The position numbers and the translations under genes are program-made. From Daucus carota subsp. sativus (taxonomy: Eukaryota; Streptophyta; Magnoliopsida; Apiales; Apiaceae): a stretch of DNA of 64,000 nucleotides. This document shows positions 11,304 through 22,269 of the stretch, in pieces. The notes beneath the pieces are model-generated. The model was given only the letters and a program-made list of their open reading frames with translations. It did no database searches and was not told the DNA's origin. Each line of letters opens with the position of its first letter. Positions within the stretch are counted from its first letter, which is position 1. The stretch covers positions 32,203,598 through 32,267,597 of the forward strand of contig NC_030385.2 in the NCBI RefSeq assembly GCF_001625215.2. The letters run 5' to 3'.

Positions 11304-12344
11304 TTTGCATCATTTTCACTTGCTTTCCTTTTTTAAAAAAAACTCACAAATAGGAGTGAAAATTAAATAATTTTACATTCCTTTCACTTACTTGCATCCC
11401 TAATTATAACTTTGGAGTAGGGAGTTAGAGTTGTATTTATTTGAGAGTTTTAACTAATTTAATTTTTAATAAAATATAGGGTGTATTTAGTTCAGATTTT
11501 AAAAAATTTATTTTTGAAATTTTATTGTAATTCATAACATGTTGAAACGAGTGTTGTAAAAAACGGGAATCGGACTTAATCGGTGAATTTATGGAACAAG
11601 AATTAATCGGAGATTAATGGAATTGATCGGGAATTAATCGAATTGATCAGTGATTAATCGGAGATTTAATCAGTTCGACGAGGTACGGAACATGGATTAA
11701 TCACCGACTTTTAGAATAGAGGTTGAAACATTTAAATATAAAAATTTTATATTAACTTTGTAATATTTTATCTAGAATCTGCTGAACTATGCGTAAAAAC
11801 AAAATTGGATGAAATTTATTCAAATCCATATATTATTATTAATTTCTTAAAATAATTGAATACACTATTAAAACTGTATCTTTGCATGATTTAAGTCATT
11901 TTTAATTTTAAATCAGAAAATTTGTTATAAATTTGACTCAAACTTAATAATAATTCATAAACAAATTTAAAGTTAGAAGTCGGTAAGAAGTATGCTTGAT
12001 TAATTTTTTTTATATTTAGGAATTTTAAATAAAAGTTGACTTGAGTATTAAAATAATTATCCATAAAATTTATTTTTACAATTATATTCTTTATGACTTA
12101 CATATAATATAAAATTATCGAAAGAAATAATTTAAAATAGAATCTTTCACATTAAACTATTATAAAACATTAATCATTATTAATCTAGTACATTTAATAT
12201 ATGTTTTTTCTGAAAAATAAATCATTGATAATATCTTTTAACAACTTATTTAAAAATGTTTATTAAGATTAGTAAAATAGTACCTAGTAATAAAAAGTAT
12301 CTGAAAATTAGCAATAGGAAAAAAAAGAAGTTAAATTTGAAAGT
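11304..12344. other. Intergenic, AT-rich
   Basis: No gene seen. 11560-11710 is rich in a repeated GATTAATCGG-type motif that also occurs diverged at 61560-61700 and 39420-39540, so it is a dispersed repeat, possibly a transposon end. Confidence 0.5.
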
Positions 12345-12553
12345 ACAGTAAATTTAATGTTTTTGTGGTTTGTTTGGTTAAACGGTGGAGCTGGAACATG
12401 TTTATGTTACTGCTTCAGAGTTGCTTCTAGACTCCAGTGTCCAGACATTTCCAGGTCGGTCTCTAATTTTCAATTTTTTGAGTACCCTTTGATCTTTTCT
12501 TTGTTTTCTCTTGATATATAATCCTTGATTCTTACATGTATTGCTAAGCAACC

Positions 12554-15500
12554 ATGGGATTGTACAAAAGATCCAAGCTTTTTCTTGATTTGTTTAAAAA
12601 TTACACCTCAAAAATCACTCCCAGCAGCACCATTAAACAATCAATTCCTAAAATAAACCAATATGAATCATCTTTTTCAAGCGTGAACAACAGTAGATTG
12701 TATGGGTTTTCTCCAATTTCAAGAAATTGGGGGTCTAATTATGGGTATAAAAAGAAAGAATTGGGCGTTTTAGTTGGGAAAAGATTTTACTATGTTGATC
12801 GACATCAAGTTCGTCACTTTAGGCCAAGAGGGCCTAGGCAATGGTTTGAGAATCCAAGAAACATTTTTATTGTTATGGTTTTCGGTGGTGGTGTTGTGTT
12901 TACTCTGTATTTTGGGAATTTGGAGACGATACCGTATACCAAGAGGACACATTTTGTGCTTTTACCACCGGGCATGGAGAAGAGGATGGGTGATTCGCAG
13001 TTTGAGGAGATAAAGAAACAATTTAAGGGGAAGATATTGCCTGCGATTCATCCGGATAGTATTCGAGTTAGGTTGATTGCCAAAGAGATTATCGAGGCAT
13101 TACAAAGGGGGTTAAGGAAGGAACAGGTGTGGACTGATGTGGATTATAGTACGGACCATGTTGGGGTGAGTGAGAGTGGTGGGGATCAGACTTTGATGGT
13201 GTTAACTGATAGTGCTGAAGCAAATTGGAGTAAAGAAGATGAGGTTCTTGATGATAAATGGGTCCAGCAAAGTAGGAAGAAAGGGGAGGAGAAAGGTGTG
13301 AAGTCCTCGATTTCTCATTTGGAAGGTCTGAACTGGGAAATATTGGTTGTGGATGAACCTGTTGTTAATGCGTTTTGCCTACCAGGTGGGAAAATTGTTG
13401 TTTTTACGGGATTGCTAAGACATTTTCAGACGAATGAAGAGATTGCAACTATTATTGGACATGAGGTATGAATGCTATGCTGTTTTAAATAAATAGCGTA
13501 TATTGGTTTGGTATGTTTTATATTTTCTTATGTCTCTTCGAATAGGTTGGTCATGTTGTTGCGCGACATGGAGCTGAGGGGATAACAAAGAACTTTTGGT
13601 ACTTCATTATACAGCTGATTCTTTATCAGTTTGTTATGCCTGATATAGTCAACTCCATGTCACATCTTTTGTTAAGACTGCCCTTTTCAAGGAGGTGAGA
13701 TATATTCATGACTTTTACTTGCTTAGCTTTCTTATTCGTTTGCATGGTATGATGTTGTACATAGAATTCATAGCAATGGCTTCTTTTCTAAAGGTATATA
13801 AATGGTTCAGAATAATTTTCACTGGTTTTGTTAATTGCTAAAAATCGCATTTTACGATTAGCGCTTTAAAATTGACCCTTGCATTTCTGTCTTGATAGAA
13901 TAATGATCAGGCCAAAATGTTGAAAGCTCTCATTGCATTTTGTTCATCTAACATGACAACATATGCTGGGTTTTATATTGGTCTTGGTGTACTAGGACAG
14001 ATAACATTTGTTGGTATACGTTGAGGGCTTATCAACAAATTCAGCCCTAAGGTGATTTTGTGAATGGAAAGTTGAATATTCCATCTACTATAGAACAAAC
14101 TCTGACTTGCTAAATAAGGTGTACAAAATCCTCCGCGCTATTCTGTAAATGATCCAAAATACTATACTCTGCATTGTTTCTTTGTTATGGAGGTGAGGGT
14201 GTAGGGTGCGGCTGTTTTCTTTAAGTTTCATGTCTCTTATTTATGTTTCCTAGATCAACCTCACTCCACATATTATGGTCATTTAATGAAATTAATTTAC
14301 AAACATTCACTTTTCTTAAACTGTGTTAATTTTTGAAAGTGGACATCTAATTTGAAACTTAGGGAGTACATAATTATATTGGAGTCCATAAAAAAATGAA
14401 AATTTGTGTCACCAAGAAGGTTTGATGTGTGTTCATCGTGTTTTCAGGTTTTCAGATGTCAGATAAGTCTCTCTATATTTAAAAGTGAAATTGTAAAAAC
14501 CCCATCAACCTTACCCCAAGTTTAAATCCCTAAATTAAAAATAATCAATTTCAATTCAGAAAAAACAATGTTGTATAATCAAAGCTACCATGACATGATA
14601 TGTTGGGATTACAACATTATATGGAGAATAAACTATGTTATGGACTAAGGCATGATAACATTACTCTTTATTATAAATAAACTACTAGACTAATAAACCA
14701 GTAGCTCCACATATATAATTAAATAAACAACTACACTAATTTCCAAACACTAAATACAATCAAACTATTTCACTAACAAAAAATAGAAGACTCCTATTAT
14801 TTTCTTTTTCGTTGCTCATCATTTAGCCTTGGCCAAACACTTCTTTTTAATTGTTATTATTATATTTTTTTCCATTTTTTCTGTAGTTTTTTGCCTTCAC
14901 ATAATCACATTATTCCAATTTCCAAGTAAAAAACTTTTTGAAACTATGCATTTGTGAAACAAGTCATCAGGAGTGTCTCCACTAAGGAAACTTTAGCTCC
15001 ACTCCTTCAAACTGATCTGGTATCTTATTCCCTGCATCATTTCTCTATTATGGAGGTGACATTCCGTATAATTAGGTAACAAGACATTTGGCTACTGGTT
15101 TCCTCTATATTAGTGGGGTCTGTTTGTTCTTTTGTTGTTCATTCTGAGTCTTTTGCGTTTCGATATACTTCTCTAACCTGATGCCTTAGCTAGTGACATT
15201 CCTTATTGCAACCACTATTTTCCTCCCCTGGCTGTATTGGTAAAACTGCAAAATGAGAAGTTACAAGGGCTGAAGTGAAAATTCTGAAGTTTAGAAGTTA
15301 TCCTGATTTACTCCAAAACTTAAAGGGCTGGTTTGATTAATTTTAAAACTGTAAGAGTAGTTTGTGAATTCCATGGAATATTGGGGCTGGATTCGGAAGA
15401 TCAATAGAAATGGGGTACTGGAGTGCAATTTGACTCACACTTTAGGCTAAGAAGTTTAGTAATTGGCTTAGGATATCAGGCTGACAGGCTCACTGGCAAT

Positions 15501-16890
15501 TGTTTCAAAAAATAAGAAGCGCCAGTCAGCCATAGACATGCATTTTCAAATTCTACGTGGGCATCCTCTAATTTCTAAAATTTTATAATGTGGAGAAACT
15601 ATCAATTTTCTTTTAAGGGGGGACACGTGCCCCCCCATGCCCCTTAGATTTCGCCCGTCTGTATGGGTCTATGAAGCAGGAGTGCGGGCGCGGGGACTTG
15701 GTGTGGGGATACGGGAATTCGGCAAAAAAATAGTATGGGGATTTGGGTGTGGGAGGATATGACAATTAAGAAAATAAAAAATATATGTTATACATATAGT
15801 TAATTAACAAACTAAAGGAGTAGCATTCAAATTAAACCATATGGTCAAATACACAATTTTATCATACTTAATAAATGAAAGACATAATATTCGATATTCA
15901 GTTGACACATGAAATCAATCATCTCGATTATCATAGCTTCCATCTTGATTTTTTCCGGCAGTAGCTACTGCCTTTGGCAATGAATTCCATTATCACAGTG
16001 CCACAAAATTACAAATCCTTCCCGCACCCTCGTGAATCCCCGACCAGATATGCTGGGATACGCCAGGTGGTGCACCCGGTGCGCACCCAGCCACACTGCA
16101 ACACCAGCACCGCACCCGGTGCGCAGTGCAGCACCTGGGTGCCGCACAGCTTCATAGGTATGGGTAGTAACTAGTGTGTATGTGAGTGTAAATGTGCAGT
16201 GTGTATGTATGTATATCTATTTAGATATCTGTGTCTCCACTCATATATTGCTTTCTGATATCTATCTATGTACACATACATGCTTTACTTCTATGTACCA
16301 TTTGAATGGCTGAAAGAATATTTATGCTATAAACTAACCTGGTGGTCAGATATTCTGACTCGACGAAGAGTCCATTTCTTAAACAAGGAAAAAATTCTAG
16401 CTTAATTTACAATGAGTCGAGAATTAGAATGCTGGTGATAACTTTCATAAATTGAAGAACTCTATAAACTACCACTGCAGAACTATGCACTGAGAAGAAG
16501 AACAGCAAATGAACAGATATGTTCTGCTGTCATGACTCAAAGGACTACATTGTAATGAAAAACATATCTAGAATGAAACTAGTGGGGCTTTATATAGAGC
16601 CCAATACCTACTCTATAACAAAGACTAAACTACCCTTGTATTTTATTCCCCAATACTCCCCCTCAAGCTAATGAGTGAGAACAAAGTGAAACTCTTAGCT
16701 TGAAGATATAAAACAAAGTGACAAAACATTTAAGCTCTAAGTTGGATGTCTCTCGACCTAATAATGTCAACCTTACTTGCAAGTTCTTTCACAGATCTTA
16801 CCAATAGCTTCACCTCCTTTTTACATCAAGATAGAGCTTTCTTGCCTTAGCTGTTGAGCTTCTATTGCCACTCCTCCATTTTCATCAGCA

Positions 16891-16928
<38 letters not shown>

Positions 16929-18917
16929 CCCATCTGAACTCTCCTTCAAAGTAAGAAGTTCCGCATGCATGACATCCCTCTCGTAACCAGCTGACTCCAT
17001 TTCTTAAAGCATCGACAGTCTCTGTTGTAGCTTTTGCACCTTCCAGCACTATCATCTGATCATGAATATAAAAAAAAAACTCTTTCTTTTTTTAAAAATT
17101 AAATTGCCGCCCTTTTTTCTTGGCTCGAGTGAACTCCTTGGCCTTTTCAACTCAGCTGTAGCCTTTTTCAAAAGAACTTTATCTGTCTTCTCCAGCATTT
17201 CAAGCGTCTCAGTTAATTTATCCAAAGTAGCAAACATCATTAGTTTCTGGTTAAGGTTTCCCAAATACTCGATTAAACATGTCTGATTGATGATAATGAA
17301 TCAGAAACCTTTTATTCAAGAAACAGAACCTTTTCAGTAGCTTCATCATGCTCATTCTCCAAATTCTCATAAGATGCCAGTAAATTTCCAAATTCATCAT
17401 TCTGGTCTTTGTTGCTAGAAGTAGATTTTTCATAACATTTTAAGATAAAGAGCAATCCTTTCAGAACACAATATTTCCTCTTTAAATCAGCTTGAAGTAT
17501 AGCAGTTTTAAAGATGACCTCTTCAGAAAGAAATTTCACCGAATCTATCACTTCAATAAACATTATTGCCCCTTTCACATATTTCTGAATTTCCACTATT
17601 TTTTTTTTTAACCTCTTCAAAAAGTCCTGTACACTTCATGTGTCTCGAGTCCATTGACTTGACAATTTCTCAAATTTAGAGCTCAACTTCCTGAGAGATT
17701 CACAGTTAATCTCCTCACTGCAAGCCGTTAATCATGATTGGTCATCAGTTTAATTACAAGGGAACTCAAGGAGACTTGGCACCAGATCTCGTTAACCGTT
17801 CCAGCTAAATCCTCGTACTCAAAATAATTTTTCACCTTTTTCAGTTCTTCTTGCCTTGGTACTCCAAAATCCTCTCCGCATTAATACTCTGGAGCAACTT
17901 GGATATAGAACTGGCATGACAGATTCTTCTTTGTTGTAATTACTTTTACAAGTTCACTTCTCAGTATATATTGATGGAGTGTACTGTATATATTCATCCT
18001 TGTCCAACCTTGTCCTGACAGGTTCTCCACGTACTGTCAACAGAGGACTAATTTATGTTCACATCCTGACTTTGCTTGCCATTAAATACCTACTCTATAA
18101 CAAAGACTAAACTACCCTTGTATTTTATTCCCCAATAGATGGCTATACAGAGCATATAAACACAGAAACATGTGATTAGAGCGTTTGTAGAAATGTAAAT
18201 CTCCGTTGTCTAGTGAGTGAAGAATGATATGATTAGAATTCTTCAGATGTTACCGAACACTAAGTTCCTGCTGTACGGAGATGACTTGGTAACAAGCATA
18301 ATTGGATTGTCAAAGACTCAAATCAATTGTCAGAATTGTGATGTTAAAGTGCTTACTGGTAGTTTAGAAATTTGACTACCTGACATCTAATGACACTATT
18401 TCTGGGCACGTGGTGAAAATCTCTTATGAAGTAGTTTTATCAGTTCTGAACCCAAAAATATTGGTTGGTTGGGTAGTGTTCTTATTTAAATCTAAATGTT
18501 CCGGGACTTGTTTAGAACATCTTTAAAGCCATATGTTAGTGCAACTGCGCAAGTGTTGCTTATACCAAATTCTAACTATTGTTCTGATCATCTATAATGG
18601 TTCTTCAATAGATACTTACTCATATATAGTGTATGTTCAATTGCATAATTAATTTGTATTTTAGGATGGAGATGGAAGCGGATTACATAGGGCTATTACT
18701 ACTTGCTTCTGCTAGATATGATCCTCGAGTTGCACCTATGGTTTATGAGAAGTTAGGCAAAGTTACCGGTTCATCGGCCATGTTAGACTATCTTTCTACA
18801 CATCCCTCTGGGAAAAAGAGAGCCAAGTTGCTTGCTCAGGCTAAGGTTATGGAAGAAGCAGTCTCTATTTATCGAGAAACCAGAATGGGACACGGAAGTA
18901 TTGAAGGTTTTCTTTAG
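12554..18917 (+). CDS. OMA1: OMA1-like mitochondrial metalloendopeptidase, copy 1
   Basis: Predicted M48-family zinc protease of the mitochondrial inner membrane, orthologous to OMA1, which processes membrane proteins under stress. Exons: 12554-13465, 13546-13694, 18665-18917, giving 437 residues; phases 0 and 2, all GT-AG. The start is ATG in ACCATGG context. The N-terminus is rich in Lys, Arg and Ser with few acidic residues, as in a mitochondrial presequence. One membrane segment lies at about 103-120 (NIFIVMVFGGGVVFTLYFGN). The zinc motif HEVGH (His303, Glu304, His307) is split by intron 1; the third ligand is probably Glu356 of EMEAD in exon 3. The length matches plant OMA1 (about 440). 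Compared with copy 2 it has about two dozen substitutions and lacks one Ile codon, but no stop or frameshift. Intron 2 is 4970 bp against 437 bp in copy 2. Whether the long intron affects splicing is unknown. Confidence 0.9.
15669..16157. mobile_element. hAT-type MITE, GC-rich ends
   Basis: Flanked by a perfect 8-bp target duplication GTATGGGT (15661-15668 and 16158-16165). Ends CTATGAAGC...GCTTCATAG are inverted repeats extending imperfectly into GC-rich sequence with repeated GCACCCGGTGCGCA-like motifs. 489 bp, no transposase. Confidence 0.85.
16734..17925 (-). pseudogene. Fragment of a coiled-coil kinesin-12-like gene
   Basis: On the minus strand, broken frames encode a coiled-coil protein rich in Glu, Lys and Leu. 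Segments such as LQADLKRKYCVLKGLLF, LSSKFEKLSSQW and KEVKLLVRSVKELASKVDI recall, from memory, the stalk of plant kinesin-12 (PAKRP1-type) motors. Frame changes occur near 17270 and 17620, with several stops, and a 36-base T run (minus-strand A run) interrupts it at 16893-16928. The motor domain is absent. It lies wholly between the two LTR-like repeats, so it is probably a captured host fragment. The kinesin assignment is tentative; a coiled-coil pseudogene is the safer reading. Confidence 0.45.
16893..16928. repeat. Poly-T tract, 36 bases
   Basis: Uninterrupted T run inside the kinesin-like remnant, equal to a minus-strand poly(A). It may be an expanded lysine-codon run or a trace of reverse transcription. 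Confidence 0.9.
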
Positions 18918-19505
18918 GAGTCCTATCAAATGCATCATGGACGCTTGTATCTAATGTCACTGAGTCAGTAGCACAGACTACAGATGTAAGCAATTTATTT
19001 CTGCGTTGTGTGATCTGAGTTGCACTGATGGTTTATTAAATCGTAAGAACTTAATCAAAGGATTTGCTGGTAAACTTATTGCAACGCAAGTGATGCAGCA
19101 GCATGTGGAATTCTTTTTTCTCTAACAAAGCTCTCCCACAAAAATATAAAGTATTTTACGGATATGTCTGTGACTATGTCAAACAAAATAGGCATATATT
19201 ATCATGTAATTGTCCATGTTTGGAAGTTATGGGTTCATATTTGTAAATTTGAAATTGCAAACAGAATGGGTACTTGCAAACACTTCACAATAGAAATAGT
19301 AGTCGAAAATGATTGGTTACTATAGTGACAATCGTAGTCAAATTAAAAACCAATAACTCATCAAGTTTTTTATTTTTATAAAGAAGTAACTGGAGCATGT
19401 GGCCGTAATATATGCAGTGATCCCAATAATTGAATTTAGTCATTTCATCTTATAAAATTAAGAAAGGGACTAAATTAGCACGTGAAGGAAATATATAAAT
19501 AGTTA
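18918..19505. other. 3' flank of OMA1 copy 1
   Basis: 3' UTR and flanking DNA, closely similar to 24106-24718 after copy 2. No gene. Confidence 0.6.
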
Positions 19506-19761
19506 ATCCCTCTGTACCGATCATTTATATATAAATGGTGGGTAAAGTAGTGGGACTCATATATATTTAATGATAGATTATGAGATAGTGGAAGAAAGTA
19601 GCGAGTGTAATAGTGTTTATATTATTATAGAATGAAGATAGTGTAAGAAAATAGTAGGTGTAATAGTATTTTATATTATTAAAAGTTATTATTTTTGGAA
19701 TGTATAGAAATGATAGAATGTCCTAAAAAAAACTGTATAGAATTGACTGGGACGGAGGGAG
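19506..19761. mobile_element. Stowaway MITE, absent from the duplicate
   Basis: Ends ATCCCTCTGTACC and GGGACGGAGGGAG lie between TA at 19504-19505 and 19762-19763. The duplicated flank at about 24713-24725 reads straight through (AGTTACTGATATTG) with no element: an empty site. Confidence 0.85.
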
Positions 19762-20039
19762 TACCGATATTGATCGTCAATTGTTGAATCTATTCTTGTA
19801 TCAGGGATAGTAGTCTAACGTTCAGATTGCGTGGAATAAAGGTTCGAAAGGATACAGTAGTTTAAGACAGTACTCTTTAATTCTTAACGTTACATGAGTT
19901 TTTACTATCGAGAGATGAGCTGCATTTGACATTTAAATGTAACAAATTAACAACAAATTCCACTGAAATTCAAACTTTTTCGAATCCCGCAAAGAACCCT
20001 ATTGGCATTTCACATCAATGATTGCCACCTAGAATGTTA

Positions 20040-20351
20040 CTCCCTCCGTCCCAATGAATTGTATACAGTTTCCTTTTTGGGACGTCCCATCAATTGTATA
20101 CATTCCAAAAGTAGTAAACTTTTATAATATAAAATATCATTACACCAACTACTTTCCTCCACTATCTCAATTCTATAATAATATAAACACTATTACACCC
20201 ACTACTTTCCTCCACTATCTCAAATCTATTATTAAATATAAATGGGTCCCACCACTATACACACTTTTCATCTAACTTTACTCATTTCTTACACATTTTC
20301 TTGGTCTCCGTGTCCCAGCCATTTGTATACAAATGACTGGGACGGAGGGAG
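20040..20351. mobile_element. Stowaway MITE, absent from the duplicate
   Basis: TIRs CTCCCTCCGTCCC and GGGACGGAGGGAG lie between TA at 20038-20039 and 20352-20353. The matching position after copy 2 (about 25333-25345, AAAGTTACTTTTCG) is empty. The open frame inside is MITE sequence. Confidence 0.9.
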
Positions 20352-20359
20352 TACTTTTC

Positions 20360-21045
20360 TCGAGTCCGGTAGAAATTCTTTAAATTAATACTAGGTAAAT
20401 TAATAAATTCTCTAAAATAATAAATTTGTCTGGTCCCGACTTAGACCAATGTAAAAAATTGAAAAATTCGATAAAATAATAAGATAATAATTTTTGAAAG
20501 ATCCCTTCATAATTTTCGGTCTCAAGAAAATCATAAATTAATAATTCATAGAAACTGAAAAAAATATATTACGTTGTATTGAAATATGAGTTGTCTGTTT
20601 TCCTTTTAGATTTCGCAACACCCTTTAGATGAGAAGCTATCCTGTGAGATATGATTGAATACTCTAACATATTCATGTAATTTTTATGCCAAACTTGTTT
20701 AAAAATATATTGAACATTTGAACACATTTATTCCTCTTATTTACATTTCTTGTACAGTACTTTAAAAGTCGTTACTGATTTCTAAAACATATGAACACGA
20801 TTGTTACTAATTTACCATGAGTGTCAAAATTCTCTGCAATGTGATTTTAAGAGATATAGACTAATTTGCTTTTTTGTTTGGTATATTAATTTATATACAA
20901 TATGCCTTTTTGTTTGGTATATACAGTATAATCAGTTAAAAACTTTTTAAATTAATAATTATTAATTTATCAATAAATTAATAACTCTTTAAATTAATAA
21001 ATTTTCCCGGTCCCGACATTATTAATTTATAGAGTTTTTACTGTA
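20360..21045. mobile_element. Unclassified insertion with GGTCCCGAC inverted motifs
   Basis: This roughly 690-bp AT-rich block is missing from the duplicate flank, where TACTTTTCG runs on to GTATTAATGC. It holds TTTAAATTAATA blocks and GGTCCCGAC near both ends, as in some plant MITEs. Exact ends and target duplication not established. Confidence 0.45.
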
Positions 21046-21072
21046 TTAATGCATAAGTGCATAAGATTGCTA

Positions 21073-21273
21073 TTCCATCCGTCCCTATTTAATCGTTATA
21101 TTTGTGAAAAAATTTGTCTTTAAATAATTGTTTTATTCTTGTTCCAAAGTATATATATACAAATTTTTTCATATTTATCTCTTAATTGTTAATTTTACTT
21201 TAATTTTACCACCGATATTTTTTTAATATGTGTGTTTTTTACAAATGTGACAATTAAAAAAAGACGGAGGGAG
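21073..21273. mobile_element. Stowaway MITE shared by both duplicate units
   Basis: Ends TTCCATCCGTCCC and GACGGAGGGAG lie between TA dinucleotides. A related copy sits at the equivalent position after OMA1 copy 2 (25373-26119), so this insertion predates the duplication. Confidence 0.8.
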
Positions 21274-21284
21274 TAATATATAGT

Positions 21285-21528
21285 GGCTGTTTGGCGGGGC
21301 TTTTAAGCCCCGCTTCTGGACTTTTAAGTTAGAAGCACTTATTTCGTACCGTTTGTGTAAAAAGTCGAGAAGCACTTATAAAAAGCTAGGATTCCTAGCT
21401 TTTGTTTCATGACTTCTGCTTTTTTCCCAAACACTTTAATCACTTATAAGTCTTAACTAACTTCTAACTTCTACTTCACTTTTTTATTTTAAGCAAGAAG
21501 CATTTATTTTAAGCTCACCCAAACAGCC
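21285..21528. mobile_element. MITE with GGCTGTTTGG ends
   Basis: The left end GGCTGTTTGG pairs with the right end CCAAACAGCC; the interior holds AGAAGCACTT repeats near both ends in opposite orientation. The same family occurs at 53938 and 56254. Target duplication unclear here. Confidence 0.65.
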
Positions 21529-21599
21529 CCATAATGTAAGGATTAATGTTATATTTCTGTCATTTACTATACCAATATGTCAAAATTTCGACGTTGTTA

Positions 21600-22040
21600 A
21601 ACATGTCTTTGCCTTTAATGAGTAACGGTAGGTTTAACGGAATTATTATACAAATCAAGGAAGGGAACTAGAGGCTTTAAGGGTCGGAAAGGGAGCCGGA
21701 GCCCCGCCGCGGAACACTCGCCGGAGGCAACCTCTGACAGTTGAAAGGGAGAAATGAAATGATGGGGTGTGTACAAGCTTGTGTAATTGTGTGTTACTGA
21801 CTGATGAGAGTGTGTATGTGTATTTGCTGTGTGTGCATGAAGTTTGTGTGGGTAATGGCGGCGACGTAACGGTTGAGCCGTCGAGGGGTTGATGGCGATG
21901 GGAAAATGAGGGATGGGAAGGATGGATGGTGTGATGGTGAGCGTGTGTAATAAGAATTGATGAGAAGTGCATAATTATGTTAATAAAAGAAGAATAAGAT
22001 GTATGATAATTGCATATTAAAGATCCAAGTCACAGTAAAT
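21600..22040. repeat. GC-richer stretch repeated after OMA1 copy 2
   Basis: Contains GAGCCGTCGAGGGGTTGATG; a diverged copy lies at 26270-26450 with its end at 27840-27925, split by an insertion. It marks the end of each duplication unit. Open frames on the minus strand here are GT-repeat artefacts. Confidence 0.65.
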
Positions 22041-22269
22041 TTAATAAAATGTATAAAAAAAATAAATGTATAGTTAATACTACTTAATAAAATTTTGAAT
22101 GATTCACCGATGACTATGCAAATATGAGAGTATCTTGTGCCGCAGGTTAGACATTCCGAAAGGTTCTGAACATAGAGTAAATTTAATGTTTTTATTGTTT
22201 GTGGAGTTAAATTACAAGTGTAGTGACTAGTGACTGTCAGAACATTCTTATATGTATTGCTAAGCAACC

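Larger units (their letters stand above)
16603..18137 (-). mobile_element. LTR-bounded copia-like remnant carrying a gene fragment
   Basis: An identical 53-bp sequence lies at 16603-16655 and 18085-18137. On the minus strand it begins TATTGGGGAATAAAATAC and, at the lower-coordinate copy, is preceded directly by AGCTTGAGGGGGAG, a polypurine tract typical of copia 3' LTR junctions. That 3' LTR continues below 16603 with a TATA-like TCTATATAAAGC; the 5' copy is cut to 53 bp. No gag or pol is seen between them, only a kinesin-like coding remnant. LTR end and target duplication unresolved. Confidence 0.55.
13852..18420. mobile_element. About 4.6 kb of inserted DNA in intron 2 of OMA1 copy 1
   Basis: Introns 2 of the two OMA1 copies align up to about 13850 and again from about 18420, leaving this block without a counterpart in copy 2. 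It is composite: a hAT MITE at 15669-16157, an LTR-bounded piece at 16603-18137, and about 1.8 kb of unassigned sequence at 13852-15668. Edges are accurate to perhaps 20 bp. Confidence 0.8.
12345..22040. repeat. Segmental duplication, unit 1 (OMA1 copy 1 and downstream)
   Basis: The block from the OMA1 upstream region, through the gene and its 3' flank, to the GC-richer stretch at 21600-22040 is repeated as a second unit at about 22180-27925. The order is OMA1, flank, GC-rich stretch, OMA1, flank, GC-rich stretch, which is a tandem duplication. Unit 1 is longer because of insertions in intron 2 and in the 3' flank. Boundaries are approximate. Confidence 0.7.

Noticed and set aside
21655-21972. 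Minus-strand frame rich in His, Thr and Ser
   Set aside because: Produced by GT/CA-like repeats in the duplicated GC-rich stretch; the sister copy at 26270-26490 does not keep the same frame.
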